Assembly: GCF_000375525.1 (NCBI RefSeq)
Contig: NZ_AQXC01000007.1
Coordinates: forward strand, 1 to 64,000
DNA: 64,000 nt
Source: Corynebacterium propinquum DSM 44285
Lineage (GTDB): Bacteria > Actinomycetota > Actinomycetes > Mycobacteriales > Mycobacteriaceae
Direction: 5' to 3'
The notes beneath the pieces were generated by a model. That model was not told the origin of the DNA. It searched no databases and saw only the letters and a list, made by a program, of their open reading frames with translations. The stretch's first letter is position 1, and every line of letters begins with the position of its first letter. Below, piece by piece: positions 33,842 to 44,735 of this stretch. A program made the position numbers and the translations under genes.

Positions 33842-35032
33842 ATGACTTTGACCAACCGCACCGCTTTTTCCCGTACTGCTATTGCCCGTAACAAGCTGCG
33901 GCAAGCTTCTGCAGCACTGGGAGCGGTGGCTTTATCGGCATCGTTGATCGCATGCTCGGAAGTAGATGAAGCTGCTAGCACTGCCGACGATGCCGACGAT
34001 AGCGATCACACCGCCACCGGCGAGCTCATTGGCGAGGGTGCATCCTCCCAGCAAAACGCGATGGATTATTTCGGCGTGCAATTCAATTCGCTGACTGATG
34101 CCACCCTGGCCTACAACCCGACCGGTTCCGGTTCCGGGCAAACCGAATTCATCGCGGGCAATGTGGATTTTGCCGGTTCTGATTCACCGCTCAAAGACGA
34201 CCAAGTACAGGCCGCTGCCGATCGCTGCGAAGGCAACGATGCATGGCACCTGCCGATGGTCATCGGGCCGGTCGCCATTGCCTATAACCTGGAAGGCATC
34301 GACGGAGAGCTGAACCTGCCAGTAGACACCGTCGCCAAGATCTTTTCCGGCGAGATCACCAGCTGGGATGATCCAGAAATCGCCGAGGCCAACCCGGATG
34401 CGGAACTGCCAGATACCAAGATCACCGTGGTATACCGGTCGGATGAATCCGGTACCTCGGATAACTTCCAGAAGTTTTTGACTGCCTCGACTGGCCACTG
34501 GGATTCTGCGGGCAAGCAATTCCCGCAAAAGGTCGGTGAGGGTGCGAACGGCTCCAGCGGTGTCGCCAGCCAGACCGGATCCATTGATGGCGCCATCACG
34601 TATGTGGAATCCGGATTCGCGGAACAAACCGGCCTGGGCATAGCCCGCCTGGATTTCGGCTCCGGCCCGGTAGAACTGAGCGAAGAATCCGTGGGGGTGG
34701 CCCTCGATAACCTGAAATTCACGGGCGCGGAAGGCGACGAAGCTCCGCACGATATGGTCGTTGATTCCGATGCCTTGTTCGCTTCTGACGACGAAGGTGC
34801 ATACCCGCTGATTCTCACCACCTACGAGATCGTCTGCTCGGATGGCTACGACGAAGAAACCGAAACCCAGGTGAAGGATTTCCTCAACGTCATGCTGGAA
34901 TCCCAGGATGAGGAGTTGGCAGCCTCTGGCTACATCCCGGTGACCGGGGAGCACTTGCAGCGTCTGCATGATGCGGTTGATGCCATTGGTGCTGGCTCGG
35001 GCGCTAGCGCTGGTTCTGGTGCGCAATCCTAA
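33842..35032 (+). CDS. pstS: Phosphate ABC transporter substrate-binding lipoprotein
   Basis: 396-residue periplasmic-type phosphate receptor, anchored as a lipoprotein. The signal peptide ends in the lipobox LIAC (Cys39), followed by an acidic linker. Phosphate-site motifs are GEGASSQQNAMDYF, PTGSGSGQTEFIAG (about 98-111), GSDSPL and RSDESGTSDNFQKFL (about 200-214). A ribosome binding site (AGGAAGG, about 33830) precedes the ATG. First gene of pstSCAB; the 173-base upstream region carries the candidate Pho repeats. The C terminus ends in an Ala/Gly/Ser-rich tail. Confidence 0.95.
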   Translation: MTLTNRTAFSRTAIARNKLRQASAALGAVALSASLIACSEVDEAASTADDADDSDHTATGELIGEGASSQQNAMDYFGVQFNSLTDATLAYNPTGSGSGQTEFIAGNVDFAGSDSPLKDDQVQAAADRCEGNDAWHLPMVIGPVAIAYNLEGIDGELNLPVDTVAKIFSGEITSWDDPEIAEANPDAELPDTKITVVYRSDESGTSDNFQKFLTASTGHWDSAGKQFPQKVGEGANGSSGVASQTGSIDGAITYVESGFAEQTGLGIARLDFGSGPVELSEESVGVALDNLKFTGAEGDEAPHDMVVDSDALFASDDEGAYPLILTTYEIVCSDGYDEETETQVKDFLNVMLESQDEELAASGYIPVTGEHLQRLHDAVDAIGAGSGASAGSGAQS

Positions 35033-35088
35033 GATCCCGAAGCTTTAAGAAAAGCCCGAAGCTGTAAGAAACGAGAAAGCATCCGATA

Positions 35089-36066
35089 ATGTCGCAGGCA
35101 CGAACACGCATCGGCGACCGGGTTTTCCGCACCGCATCGTCGACGTCGGCGCTGCTGATGACCTTGATGATCGCCGCCATCGGCATCTTCTTGGTTCTGC
35201 AAGCGGTCCCGGCACTGAACCGCAATACCGAGGGCTACCTCGGATTCCTCACCTACGGGCGGGATTGGGTAACCTCCGATCCGCAAGAGATGACCTTCGG
35301 CATTGCCTCTATTCTGGGGTCCACGGTGCTGATCTCCGCTTTGGCGCTGCTACTTGCCATGCCGGTTGCGCTGGGCATCGCGATTTTCCTATCCAGTTAT
35401 GCCCCCGCCCGAATGGTCAAACCCCTCGGATTTTTGGTGGACATGCTGGCCGCCATCCCATCGATCGTGTATGGCCTGTGGGGCTGGCAGGTGCTCGGGC
35501 CGTTCTTGTCAGATTTCTATGACTGGCTACACGGCTGGGCCGGCGGGTTTTTCCTGTTCACCGTCTACCCAAACTCACCGTCATTTGTGACCGGACGCAA
35601 TATTTTTACCGGTTCGGTGGTTTTGGCAATCATGATCCTGCCGATCATCGCCGCCACCGCCCGCGAAATCTTCCGCCAAACCCCGGCGGGCCAGGTCGAA
35701 TCCGCGTTGGCATTGGGTGCCACACGCTGGGAAGTAGTGCGCATGACGGTGCTGCCATTTGGTTTCTCCGGCTATATCTCCGGCTCGATGCTGGGCCTGG
35801 GCCGCGCACTGGGGGAAACCATGGCGCTGTACATGATCGTCTCGCCGCTCACAAAATTCCGTTTTTCGCTTTTCGACGGCGGCACCACGTTTGCCACCTT
35901 GATCGCGAACGCCGCGCCAGAATTCTCTAATCCGTTGCGCGCCGGGGCGTATATCGCTGCTGGTTTGGTGCTGTTCATTCTCACCTTCGTGGTTAACGCG
36001 GCGGCACGTTCACTGGTGGTGTCGAAATCCACGGCGAAACCGAAATCGAAAAAGGGTGCATCATGA
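35089..36066 (+). CDS. pstC: Phosphate ABC transporter permease PstC
   Basis: 325-residue inner-membrane permease with about six to seven hydrophobic segments. The first is LLMTLMIAAIGIFLVLQAVP (about 22-41). The EAA-type coupling loop is ESALALGATRWEVVRMTVLP (about 204-223). The stop overlaps the start of pstA by four bases (ATGA). It lies 56 bases after pstS, where AAGCCCGAAGCTGTAAGAAA partly duplicates the sequence just before it. Confidence 0.94.
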   Translation: MSQARTRIGDRVFRTASSTSALLMTLMIAAIGIFLVLQAVPALNRNTEGYLGFLTYGRDWVTSDPQEMTFGIASILGSTVLISALALLLAMPVALGIAIFLSSYAPARMVKPLGFLVDMLAAIPSIVYGLWGWQVLGPFLSDFYDWLHGWAGGFFLFTVYPNSPSFVTGRNIFTGSVVLAIMILPIIAATAREIFRQTPAGQVESALALGATRWEVVRMTVLPFGFSGYISGSMLGLGRALGETMALYMIVSPLTKFRFSLFDGGTTFATLIANAAPEFSNPLRAGAYIAAGLVLFILTFVVNAAARSLVVSKSTAKPKSKKGAS

Positions 36067-36956
36067 CGCCAGCAACTCTAGAAACTGCCGGACTTTCACA
36101 AAAACGCCGAACCGCCGACACAATCGCCACCATCAGTGTGTGGCTGGCAGTGGTCATCGTGTTGATCCCGCTGGTTTGGGTGCTGTGGGAAGTAATCTCG
36201 CGCGGATTGCCCACAATTCTCGATGCCGGCTGGTGGCAGTATTCCCAGCGCGGTATCCGCTTGCACGATATCGGCGGTGGCGCACTGCACGCGATCGTCG
36301 GCACGCTGGTCCAGGTGGCCATCGCTTCGCTTATTTCCATCCCCATCGGCATTTTGACCGCGATTTACCTGGTGGAATATTCCCAGGGTGGCCCACTGGC
36401 GCGCTTGACGACGTTCATGGTGGACATCCTGTCCGGTGTCCCCTCCATCGTGGCCGCGTTGTTCGTCTACGCGCTGTGGATTACGGTTCTGGGATTCGAG
36501 CGTTCTGGTGCTGCCGTAGCGCTGTCGCTGGTGTTGTTGATGATCCCGATCGTGGTGCGCAATTGTGAAGAAATGCTGCGAGTGGTGCCCATGGAGCTGC
36601 GTGAATCCGCGTATGCACTGGGTGTTCCGAAATGGAAAACCATCGTGCGCATCGTATTGCCTACCGCGATGTCTGGTATCGGAACCGGGATCGTGCTCGC
36701 GATTGCGCGCATCATGGGTGAATCCGCTCCGGTGCTGATCCTGGTGGGGTCTACCTCGTCGTTGAATATCAATCCATTCGGTGGGCCGCAATCCTCGCTG
36801 CCACTGATGATGCTGGATATGTACAAAGCCGGAACCTCCGATGAGGTAGCCGCGAAACTGTGGGGCGCTGCGTTGACCCTGGTGCTATTCGTTGCCGTGC
36901 TCAACGGCATCGCCCGGCTGATTTCCGCCAAATTCTCTGTGAAAACCTCCCGCTAA
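36063..36956 (+). CDS. pstA: Phosphate ABC transporter permease PstA
   Basis: 297-residue permease partner of PstC with about six hydrophobic segments. The first (TISVWLAVVIVLIPLVWVLW, about 21-40) follows a short cytoplasmic N terminus. The coupling loop is RESAYALGVPKWKTIVRIVL (about 180-199). Its ATG overlaps the pstC stop, so translation is coupled. pstB follows 19 bases later with AAAGGTG as ribosome binding site. Confidence 0.94.
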   Translation: MTPATLETAGLSQKRRTADTIATISVWLAVVIVLIPLVWVLWEVISRGLPTILDAGWWQYSQRGIRLHDIGGGALHAIVGTLVQVAIASLISIPIGILTAIYLVEYSQGGPLARLTTFMVDILSGVPSIVAALFVYALWITVLGFERSGAAVALSLVLLMIPIVVRNCEEMLRVVPMELRESAYALGVPKWKTIVRIVLPTAMSGIGTGIVLAIARIMGESAPVLILVGSTSSLNINPFGGPQSSLPLMMLDMYKAGTSDEVAAKLWGAALTLVLFVAVLNGIARLISAKFSVKTSR

Positions 36957-36975
36957 CCAAAGGTGATTAATTCTC

Positions 36976-37755
36976 ATGTGTGATCCGAAGCTCGTGCTGG
37001 ATGATGTCAACATTTACTACGGTGATTTTCACGCGGTACAAAACGTCAACCTCACGATCCCCGCGCAAGCCGTTACGGCGTTTATTGGGCCGTCTGGCTG
37101 CGGCAAATCCACCGTGCTGCGCACGCTGAATCGCATGCACGAGGTCATCCCCGGCGCGCGTGTGGCTGGCAAGATTTTGCTGGACGGGCAGGATATTTAC
37201 GCTCACAACGTGGACCCGGTGGCGGTACGCATGAATGTGGGCATGGTGTTTCAGAAGGCGAACCCGTTTCCGACGATGTCGATCGAAGAAAACGTGGTTG
37301 CTGGTTTGAAGCTGGCTGGGGTGAAAGATAAAAAGCGTTTGCGTGAGGTGGCAGAGAAATCATTGCGCGGGGCGAATTTGTGGGAAGAGGTCAAAGACCG
37401 CCTGGATAAGCCCGGCGGGGGACTATCTGGTGGTCAACAGCAGCGTCTGTGTATTGCGCGCGCCATTGCCGTGGAGCCAGAGGTGTTGTTGATGGATGAG
37501 CCGTGTTCGGCGTTGGACCCGATTTCGACGCTGGCGGTGGAAGATCTGATTCATGAGTTGAAACGGGATTACACGATTGTTGTGGTCACCCATAATATGC
37601 AGCAGGCGGCGCGTGTATCGGATAAAACCGGATTCTTTTCTTTAGAAGCGACCGGGAAGCCGGGGCATTTGGTGGAATTTAGTGACACGAAAACGATCTT
37701 TGAAAACCCGGGCAAGAAAGAAACCGAGGATTATATTGCGGGTAGGTTTGGCTAG
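36976..37755 (+). CDS. pstB: Phosphate ABC transporter ATP-binding protein PstB
   Basis: 259-residue ATPase that powers PstCA. Walker [10 protein letters not shown] lies at about 39-47, the signature [16 protein letters not shown] at about 151-166, and Walker [14 protein letters not shown] at about 172-184. The switch His is in [12 protein letters not shown]. It is the last gene of pstSCAB, and a strong terminator follows at 37817. phoU is convergent rather than co-transcribed, as in C. glutamicum. Confidence 0.96.
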   Translation: MCDPKLVLDDVNIYYGDFHAVQNVNLTIPAQAVTAFIGPSGCGKSTVLRTLNRMHEVIPGARVAGKILLDGQDIYAHNVDPVAVRMNVGMVFQKANPFPTMSIEENVVAGLKLAGVKDKKRLREVAEKSLRGANLWEEVKDRLDKPGGGLSGGQQQRLCIARAIAVEPEVLLMDEPCSALDPISTLAVEDLIHELKRDYTIVVVTHNMQQAARVSDKTGFFSLEATGKPGHLVEFSDTKTIFENPGKKETEDYIAGRFG

Positions 37756-37816
37756 CCGCCTGAAACCAGAAACAACCTTGGTTAATCTCGATTAATCTTG
37801 GGTAACCTAAGATAGG

Positions 37817-37846
37817 GCCGCGGTCACAATGACCGCGGCTATTTTT
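37817..37846. terminator. Terminator between pstB and phoU
   Basis: GCCGCGGTCA (37817-37826), a 3-base loop and TGACCGCGGC (37830-37839) form a perfect 10-base-pair stem. TATTTTTG follows on the plus strand. Confidence 0.9.
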
Positions 37847-37863
37847 GTTGCCGCTGACAGGCC

Positions 37864-38547
37864 TCAATCGATGTTGAACTGCGAGCTCAAAAAACCTTCG
37901 GGTAGTTTTCCGGTGGCCAAAAAGACGATGCGTGCGCACACATTGACGCAGTGATCGGCATAGCGCTCGTAATAGCGAGCCAGCATGGCCACATCCACGG
38001 CCGCGCGTGAACCATGTGCCCAATCATCGGCAGTGGTCAGTGCCAGCAACGTGGCATTGAGCTTGTCGACGGCGTCGTCATCATCATTCATTGCCGTATC
38101 AATCCCGCCTGCAGGATCTTTCAGGATTGCGTTGGTTTGTTGCGCCATGTCGTCGACAAGCTCAGCTAGCTGCGCGAAATCCGGGGTGACTGACTCCGGT
38201 ACCACGCGCTCCGGTGAACGGCGCAGCACCGCTGTGGCGATGTGCGTGGCAAGGGCCGCCATGCGTGTGAAATCCTCCACGATATAAATCGAAGAAACCA
38301 CCTGGCGGAGTTCCGAAGCAACCGGGCCTTCCAAGGCGAGCAGCTCGAAAGCACGGGCTTCGCTGCGCTCGCGGATCGCATCCAGATCCTCCGTGCGAGC
38401 GACGGCCTGGGCAGCGAGTTCTTGTGCGGCTTCTGGCTGCGCCAACAACGCCTGCGAAGCCAAGTCCATCACCTGGTGGACGGTGTCGCTGAGTTCAACG
38501 ATGTCATTGGCAAAATTATTTAGTGTGTCTCGATATGCAGTACGCAT
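37864..38547 (-). CDS. phoU: Phosphate transport system regulator PhoU
   Basis: 227-residue all-helical PhoU protein with two PhoU repeats, which damps phosphate uptake and signalling through PstB and the sensor kinase. It starts MRTAYRDTLNNFANDIVELSD, characteristic of the family. The metal-binding type motifs EDFTRMAALATHIA (about 90-103) and YYERYADHCVNVCARI (about 194-209) are present. A longer in-frame start at 38763 would reach into the dusB gene and is rejected. Convergent with pstB. Confidence 0.93.
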   Translation of the reverse strand: MRTAYRDTLNNFANDIVELSDTVHQVMDLASQALLAQPEAAQELAAQAVARTEDLDAIRERSEARAFELLALEGPVASELRQVVSSIYIVEDFTRMAALATHIATAVLRRSPERVVPESVTPDFAQLAELVDDMAQQTNAILKDPAGGIDTAMNDDDDAVDKLNATLLALTTADDWAHGSRAAVDVAMLARYYERYADHCVNVCARIVFLATGKLPEGFLSSQFNID

Positions 38548-38626
38548 AGATACGAGACTAAAAACACAAAGTTGCCACGAGATTACCCCGCGGCTGGCAG
38601 AACGTGAAGTTCGGGAAAACTCTTGG

Positions 38627-39775
38627 TTATCCCCCGGAATTGATTGCCTCCGCACCGGCAAGCGCGCGGGCATCATCTTGTGGATCATCCAACCAACCCT
38701 CTGGCAGCGCCACCTTCGACGGGGAGCCTTGGCGTCCGCGGGCGCCGTCGGCGTCGTCGGCAAGCGCGTCAGAGTCTGCCCAGGGAGCTAGCTCGTCGGC
38801 AAGACCCGCCAGGCTCGACACCTTGGATAGGCGCGCCCGGACCTCACCGCCAACTGGGTAGCCGCGCAGGTACCAACCCATGTGCTTGCGCAGATCACGG
38901 CAGGCTCGCTGTTCACCCTGGTGCTCAGCGAGCAATTCCGCGTGCCGGGTGATGATGCCGGTGAGTTCACCTAAAGTTGGTGGGGCAGGGGGCTGCTCGC
39001 CGCGCAGGTGGGCAGACAGCTCAGCAAACAGCCACGGCCGACCCAAACACCCACGCCCGATGACGACGCCGTCGCAGCCGGTGGCTTCCATCATCGCCGA
39101 GGCATCCGAGGCCTTGAAGATATCGCCATTGCCCAGCACCGGAATTCCCGTGTGCGCCAGGTGTTGTTTCAGCGCGGCGATCTGTTCCCAGTCCGCGGTG
39201 CCGGAATAACGTTGCGCGGCGGTACGCCCGTGCAGCGCGACTGCCTGGGCACCTTCCTCCACGGCGATACGGCCGGCGTCGAGATGCGTGTGGTGTTCGT
39301 CGTCAATGCCGACGCGGAATTTCACGGTTACGGGGATATCGGTACCTTCGGTGGCTTTGACCGCGGCGGCCACGATCTGGCCGAACAACCGGCGCTTATA
39401 CGGCAAGGCAGCACCACCACCGCGCTTGGTGACCTTCGGCACCGGGCAGCCGAAGTTCATATCAATGTGATCAGCCAGGTTCTCCTCGACGATCATCTTC
39501 GCAGCCTTATAGGTCCATTCCGGATCCACGGTATACAGCTGCAACGAACGCGGAGATTCTTCCGGCGCGAACGTCGTCATGTGTAAGGTTTTTTCGTTAC
39601 GCTCAGCCAACGCGCGGGCGGTGACCATTTCGCAGACATACAAACCAGAAACCGTGCCGGTTTTCGTGATTTCTTGCTCGCGGCAGAGACGTCGAAAAGC
39701 GACATTGGTCACCCCAGCCATGGGGGCGAGGACGACGGGGGAAGAAAGCCGGTGGGGGCCAATTGTTAAGCTCAC
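38627..39775 (-). CDS. dusB: tRNA-dihydrouridine synthase (DusB-like)
   Basis: About 382 residues from GTG 39775. This flavoenzyme reduces uridine to dihydrouridine in tRNA D-loops. Motifs are VVLAPMAGVTNVAFRRL (FMN site, about 16-32), the catalytic Cys in MNFGCPVPKVTKRGGG (about 106-121), VKFRVGIDDEHHTH, ALHGRTAAQRYSG (about 181-193) and NGDIF. GTG 39775 is chosen because a CACAAT hexamer lies just upstream on the minus strand and homologs begin near here. An in-frame TTG at 39811 would add 12 residues. The C-terminal 50 residues are Ala/Asp-rich. Two copies of the dispersed 10-mer motif lie in it. Confidence 0.9.
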   Translation of the reverse strand: MSLTIGPHRLSSPVVLAPMAGVTNVAFRRLCREQEITKTGTVSGLYVCEMVTARALAERNEKTLHMTTFAPEESPRSLQLYTVDPEWTYKAAKMIVEENLADHIDMNFGCPVPKVTKRGGGAALPYKRRLFGQIVAAAVKATEGTDIPVTVKFRVGIDDEHHTHLDAGRIAVEEGAQAVALHGRTAAQRYSGTADWEQIAALKQHLAHTGIPVLGNGDIFKASDASAMMEATGCDGVVIGRGCLGRPWLFAELSAHLRGEQPPAPPTLGELTGIITRHAELLAEHQGEQRACRDLRKHMGWYLRGYPVGGEVRARLSKVSSLAGLADELAPWADSDALADDADGARGRQGSPSKVALPEGWLDDPQDDARALAGAEAINSGG

Positions 39776-39866
39776 AGGCCCTATTGTGCTCAACGTTGGG
39801 AAATACGCCAAACGGCCACCGGTGCGATCATAAACGCGGTGATCACGAACTATGACGTGGATCTAT

Positions 39867-39970
39867 TGGGGCTATGAGCTGTATTAGTATTCATCATGAA
39901 CACAATCACAGTGACCTCCGCTATACTGTGGTGTCAGAAGCGCTACGCAGAAACTGAGTCCTAGCCCCCA
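39867..39970 (+). promoter_or_regulatory. Candidate RamA sites and promoter of the CoA transferase gene
   Basis: TGGGGC (39867-39872) and GCCCCCA (39964-39970) fit the short RamA consensus as I recall it (a run of 4-6 G or C with defined flanks). TATACT (39922-39927) between them is a plausible -10, leaving a leader of about 140 bases. Such short motifs also arise by chance, so the support rests on the ramA gene being in the same window and on RamA being an acetate regulator. Confidence 0.4.
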
Positions 39971-40073
39971 TGTGGGAATCTGGGCTCTAACGCCTGCACA
40001 GCGTGCACTCAACACGAACGCGAAGTTCACAACCTAACGAAGTTCACAACGTTCAGAACAAGGAGAGATTAAC

Positions 40074-41585
40074 GTGGCTGACCGTATCCTCAACGAATTC
40101 TTCAAAGACAAGATCGTTTCCGCTGAACAGGCTGCGGAGCACGTCAACAACGGCGACAAGATCGGAATGTCCGGCTTTACCGGCGCTGGCTACCCGAAGG
40201 CCGTTCCTACCGCTATTGCCAACAAGGCGAAAGCAGCCCACGACAAGGGCGAAGAATTCAAGATCGATCTGTTCACCGGCGCTTCCACCGCGCCAGAGTG
40301 CGACGGTGTGCTGGCAGAAGCCAATGCCATTAACTACCGCACCCCTTATAACTCTGACCCGAACCTGCGCAAGCAGTTCAACGCTGGCGAAGCCAAGTAC
40401 CAGGACATTCACCTGTCCCACCTGGGCCTGCAGGTTGAGCAGGGCTTTTTTGGTCGCTTCCAGGTAGCTGTTATCGAGGCCACCAAGATCACCGAAGACG
40501 GCAAGATCGTGCCATCGTCTGCTGTGGGTAACAACCTGGAATGGATCGACAACGCCGACAAGGTCATCATCGAGGTCAACTCCTGGCAGTCCGAAAACCT
40601 CGAGGGCATGCACGACATTTACCAGATTCCGCGCAAGCCAAACCGTACCCCAGTGCCGATCGTCAACGTGGGTGACCGTATTGGTTCCCCATACATCGAG
40701 ATTGACAAAGAAAAGGTTGTCGCAGTCGTCGAAACCGATGCGGCAGACCGCAACGCCCCATTCAGCGAGCCAGATGAAATCTCCGAGAAGATCGCCCAGA
40801 ACTTCCTGAAGTTCCTGGAAGCTGAGGTTGAAGCGGGACGTCTGGAATATGATCAGTTCATCCTGCAGTCTGGTGTCGGTAACGTGCCTAACGCCGTGAT
40901 GGCTGGCCTGCTGGACTCCAAGTTCGAAAACATCACCGCGTACACCGAGGTTATCCAGGACGGCATGCTCGACCTGATCGACGCCGGCAAGATGACCGTG
41001 GCCTCGGCTACCTCGTTCGCTTTGTCCCCAGAATATGCGGAGAAAATGAACGAACAGGCAGAGAAGTACCGCGAGCACATCATCCTGCGCCCACAGCAGA
41101 TCTCTAACCACCCAGAGGTCATCCGCCGCATGGGCCTGATCTCTTCGAACGGCGCGATTGAAGCCGACATTTACGGCAACATCAACTCCACCAACGTCAT
41201 GGGCTCCCGCGTCATGAACGGCATCGGTGGCTCCGGTGACTTCACCCGTAACGCCTACATCTCGACGTTCATCTCCCCATCCCAGGCCAAGGGTGGTGCG
41301 ATCTCCGCGATTGTTCCATTCGCCTCACACATCGACCACACTGAGCACGACACCATGGTCTTCATTACCGAGTACGGCTACGCCGACCTGCGTGGTCTGA
41401 CCCCACGTGACCGTGCTGAGAAGATGATTGCGATCGCACACCCAGATTACCGCGACGAACTGCAGGCATACTTCGACCGTGCTATGAAACAGCAGCACGT
41501 CCACACCCCGGTTGACCTGGAAACCGCCTTCGATTTCCAGCGCAACTTCGAAGAATACGGCGATATGCGCGGTAAGCAGGACTAA
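40074..41585 (+). CDS. actA: Acetyl-CoA hydrolase/transferase (succinyl-CoA:acetate CoA-transferase)
   Basis: 503-residue class I CoA transferase, probably moving CoA between succinyl-CoA and acetate and so taking part in acetate metabolism. It starts with GTG after a strong AAGGAGAG site (about 40061-40068). The oxyanion/CoA motif GFTGAGYPKAVP (about 35-46) and the catalytic Glu region TAYTEVIQDGMLDLID (about 291-306) are visible. GVGNVPNAVMAGLL and the glycine-rich GIGGSGDFTRNAY near 385-397 also fit the Cat1/ActA family. The gene is named cat or actA in C. glutamicum. It is flanked by dusB and tRNA-Lys and is monocistronic. Confidence 0.9.
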   Translation: MADRILNEFFKDKIVSAEQAAEHVNNGDKIGMSGFTGAGYPKAVPTAIANKAKAAHDKGEEFKIDLFTGASTAPECDGVLAEANAINYRTPYNSDPNLRKQFNAGEAKYQDIHLSHLGLQVEQGFFGRFQVAVIEATKITEDGKIVPSSAVGNNLEWIDNADKVIIEVNSWQSENLEGMHDIYQIPRKPNRTPVPIVNVGDRIGSPYIEIDKEKVVAVVETDAADRNAPFSEPDEISEKIAQNFLKFLEAEVEAGRLEYDQFILQSGVGNVPNAVMAGLLDSKFENITAYTEVIQDGMLDLIDAGKMTVASATSFALSPEYAEKMNEQAEKYREHIILRPQQISNHPEVIRRMGLISSNGAIEADIYGNINSTNVMGSRVMNGIGGSGDFTRNAYISTFISPSQAKGGAISAIVPFASHIDHTEHDTMVFITEYGYADLRGLTPRDRAEKMIAIAHPDYRDELQAYFDRAMKQQHVHTPVDLETAFDFQRNFEEYGDMRGKQD

Positions 41586-41663
41586 TTCCGGACTAATTCC
41601 GAGCCCTTACTGGTTGTCTAGCTGCAACTAGCGTCTGCCGGGCCCTGTTGGGCCGCTGCCTGA

Positions 41664-41708
41664 CACCCCAAGCTAGCGTGCTTTCCGCACCTAGCTGGGG
41701 TGATTTTT
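41664..41708 (+). terminator. Terminator after the CoA transferase gene
   Basis: CACCCCAAGCTAG (41664-41676) pairs with CTAGCTGGGGTG (41691-41702) with one bulged base, and ATTTTTAA follows. Confidence 0.85.
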
Positions 41709-41744
41709 AATTATGTTTGGCATGTATTAGCATAGTGAGCTGTT

Positions 41745-41817
41745 GGGCCTTTAGCTCAGTTGGTAGAGCTGCGGACTTTTAATCCGAAGGTCGCGGGTTC
41801 GACCCCCGCAGGGCCCA
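41745..41817 (+). tRNA. tRNA-Lys (anticodon TTT)
   Basis: A 73-base cloverleaf: acceptor GGGCCTT with AGGGCCC, D arm GCTC...GAGC, anticodon loop CTTTTAA with TTT, and T arm GCGGGTTCGACCCCCGC. CCA is not encoded. The first pair of the anticodon stem looks mismatched (G-A). Confidence 0.95.
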
Positions 41818-41826
41818 CATAACGCG

Positions 41827-41860
41827 CACAACCCCGGTCAGGAAATTGACCGGGGTTGTG
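41827..41860 (+). terminator. Terminator after tRNA-Lys
   Basis: CACAACCCCGGTCA (41827-41840), a 6-base loop and its exact complement (41847-41860) form a perfect 14-base-pair stem. There is only a weak T tail. Confidence 0.8.
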
Positions 41861-41895
41861 TCGTGTAATCCTCAGACAACGGGATGCCTGGGACG

Positions 41896-42014
41896 ATGGC
41901 CTGCCTGAACCATACTGGCTTTGATTCCGAAGATTCTGTGATGCTGCAAGGAGTCACCGAAGGGTGGATCTTTTTCGTGTCTTCGCTCAAGACCCACGTG
42001 GAGCGGCAAGCGCA

Positions 42015-42018
<4 letters not shown>
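41896..42018 (+). pseudogene. 3' remnant of an SRPBCC/AHSA1-domain protein gene
   Basis: The frame from ATG 41896 encodes about 40 residues that resemble only the C-terminal end of an AHSA1-type protein: NHTGFDSEDSVMLQGVTEGW, then FFVSSLKTHVE. In intact relatives this is the last helix of a protein of about 150 residues. Upstream in frame a stop occurs at about 41866, right after the tRNA-Lys terminator, so the first two thirds are missing. No ribosome binding site is evident. The stop overlaps the end of copA on the other strand. It looks like a deletion remnant next to a tRNA gene. Confidence 0.6.
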
Positions 42019-44312
<2,294 letters not shown>

Positions 44313-44386
44313 CGTGGAACATGCTCCTTTGCGCGTTGTTTACGCATTACTTACGTGGTGTCTTGTGCGCAGTTTTATGCGCTGCG

Positions 44387-44629
44387 TTATGCGCGTTCGG
44401 CGGTGTAGCCTGCCTCATCAACAGCGGCGATGATGTCCTGATCAGTAGCTGGGGTTTCTGCGCCTTCATGGAAGTGCACGGTGAGTACTCCACTGGCGGC
44501 ACTGACATCTAAGCCGGAAACTCCGGACAGTTGGGATACTTCTTCGCGTACGGCTTTTTCACAATGCTCGCAGCTCATTCCGGTGACATTGTAGGTTGCT
44601 GCTGGGTTGGATGCGTTCTCGGTCGACAT
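44387..44629 (-). CDS. copZ: Copper chaperone, heavy-metal-associated domain
   Basis: 80-residue single HMA-domain protein that carries Cu(I) in the cytoplasm, probably delivering it to CopA. The metal motif GMSCEHC has Cys20 and Cys23. The fold continues with KAVREEVSQLSGVSGLDVS and ends with DIIAAVDEAGYTAERA. ATG 44629 is chosen for its spacing to AAAGG (minus strand of 44635-44639); ATG 44632 is directly before it. A much longer in-frame start at 44884 would run through the operator and into the divergent gene and is rejected. Confidence 0.9.
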   Translation of the reverse strand: MSTENASNPAATYNVTGMSCEHCEKAVREEVSQLSGVSGLDVSAASGVLTVHFHEGAETPATDQDIIAAVDEAGYTAERA

Positions 44630-44682
44630 CATGAGCCTTTCTGTTGGGGTAATCGTTTTTTGGGACGCTATACGCCTCATGT

Positions 44683-44701
44683 TATACCCCCATGGGGTAT
44701 A
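44683..44701. promoter_or_regulatory. CsoR-type copper operator
   Basis: TATACCCC-CAT-GGGGTATA is a perfect palindrome with 8-base arms and a 3-base centre. This G/C-tract architecture is typical of CsoR operators. It lies in the 106-base gap between copZ (minus) and the DUF4185 gene (plus) and would cover the -35 region of each. The only CsoR-family gene in the window is 1.5 kb away. Confidence 0.78.
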
Positions 44702-44722
44702 TGACAAGGATAGGTGATGGTC

Positions 44723-44728
44723 TACATT
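44723..44728 (+). promoter_or_regulatory. -10 element of the DUF4185 gene, leaderless start
   Basis: TACATT ends seven bases before ATG 44736. No ribosome binding site is present. ATGACA (44701-44706) at 16 bases is a possible -35 and touches the CsoR-type operator. Confidence 0.5.
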
Positions 44729-44735
44729 GCTGGTT

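Noticed and set aside
37780-37815. DtxR-like iron box (GGTAACCTAA) between pstB and phoU
   Set aside because: It is only a half-site and lies between convergent genes with no promoter to regulate.
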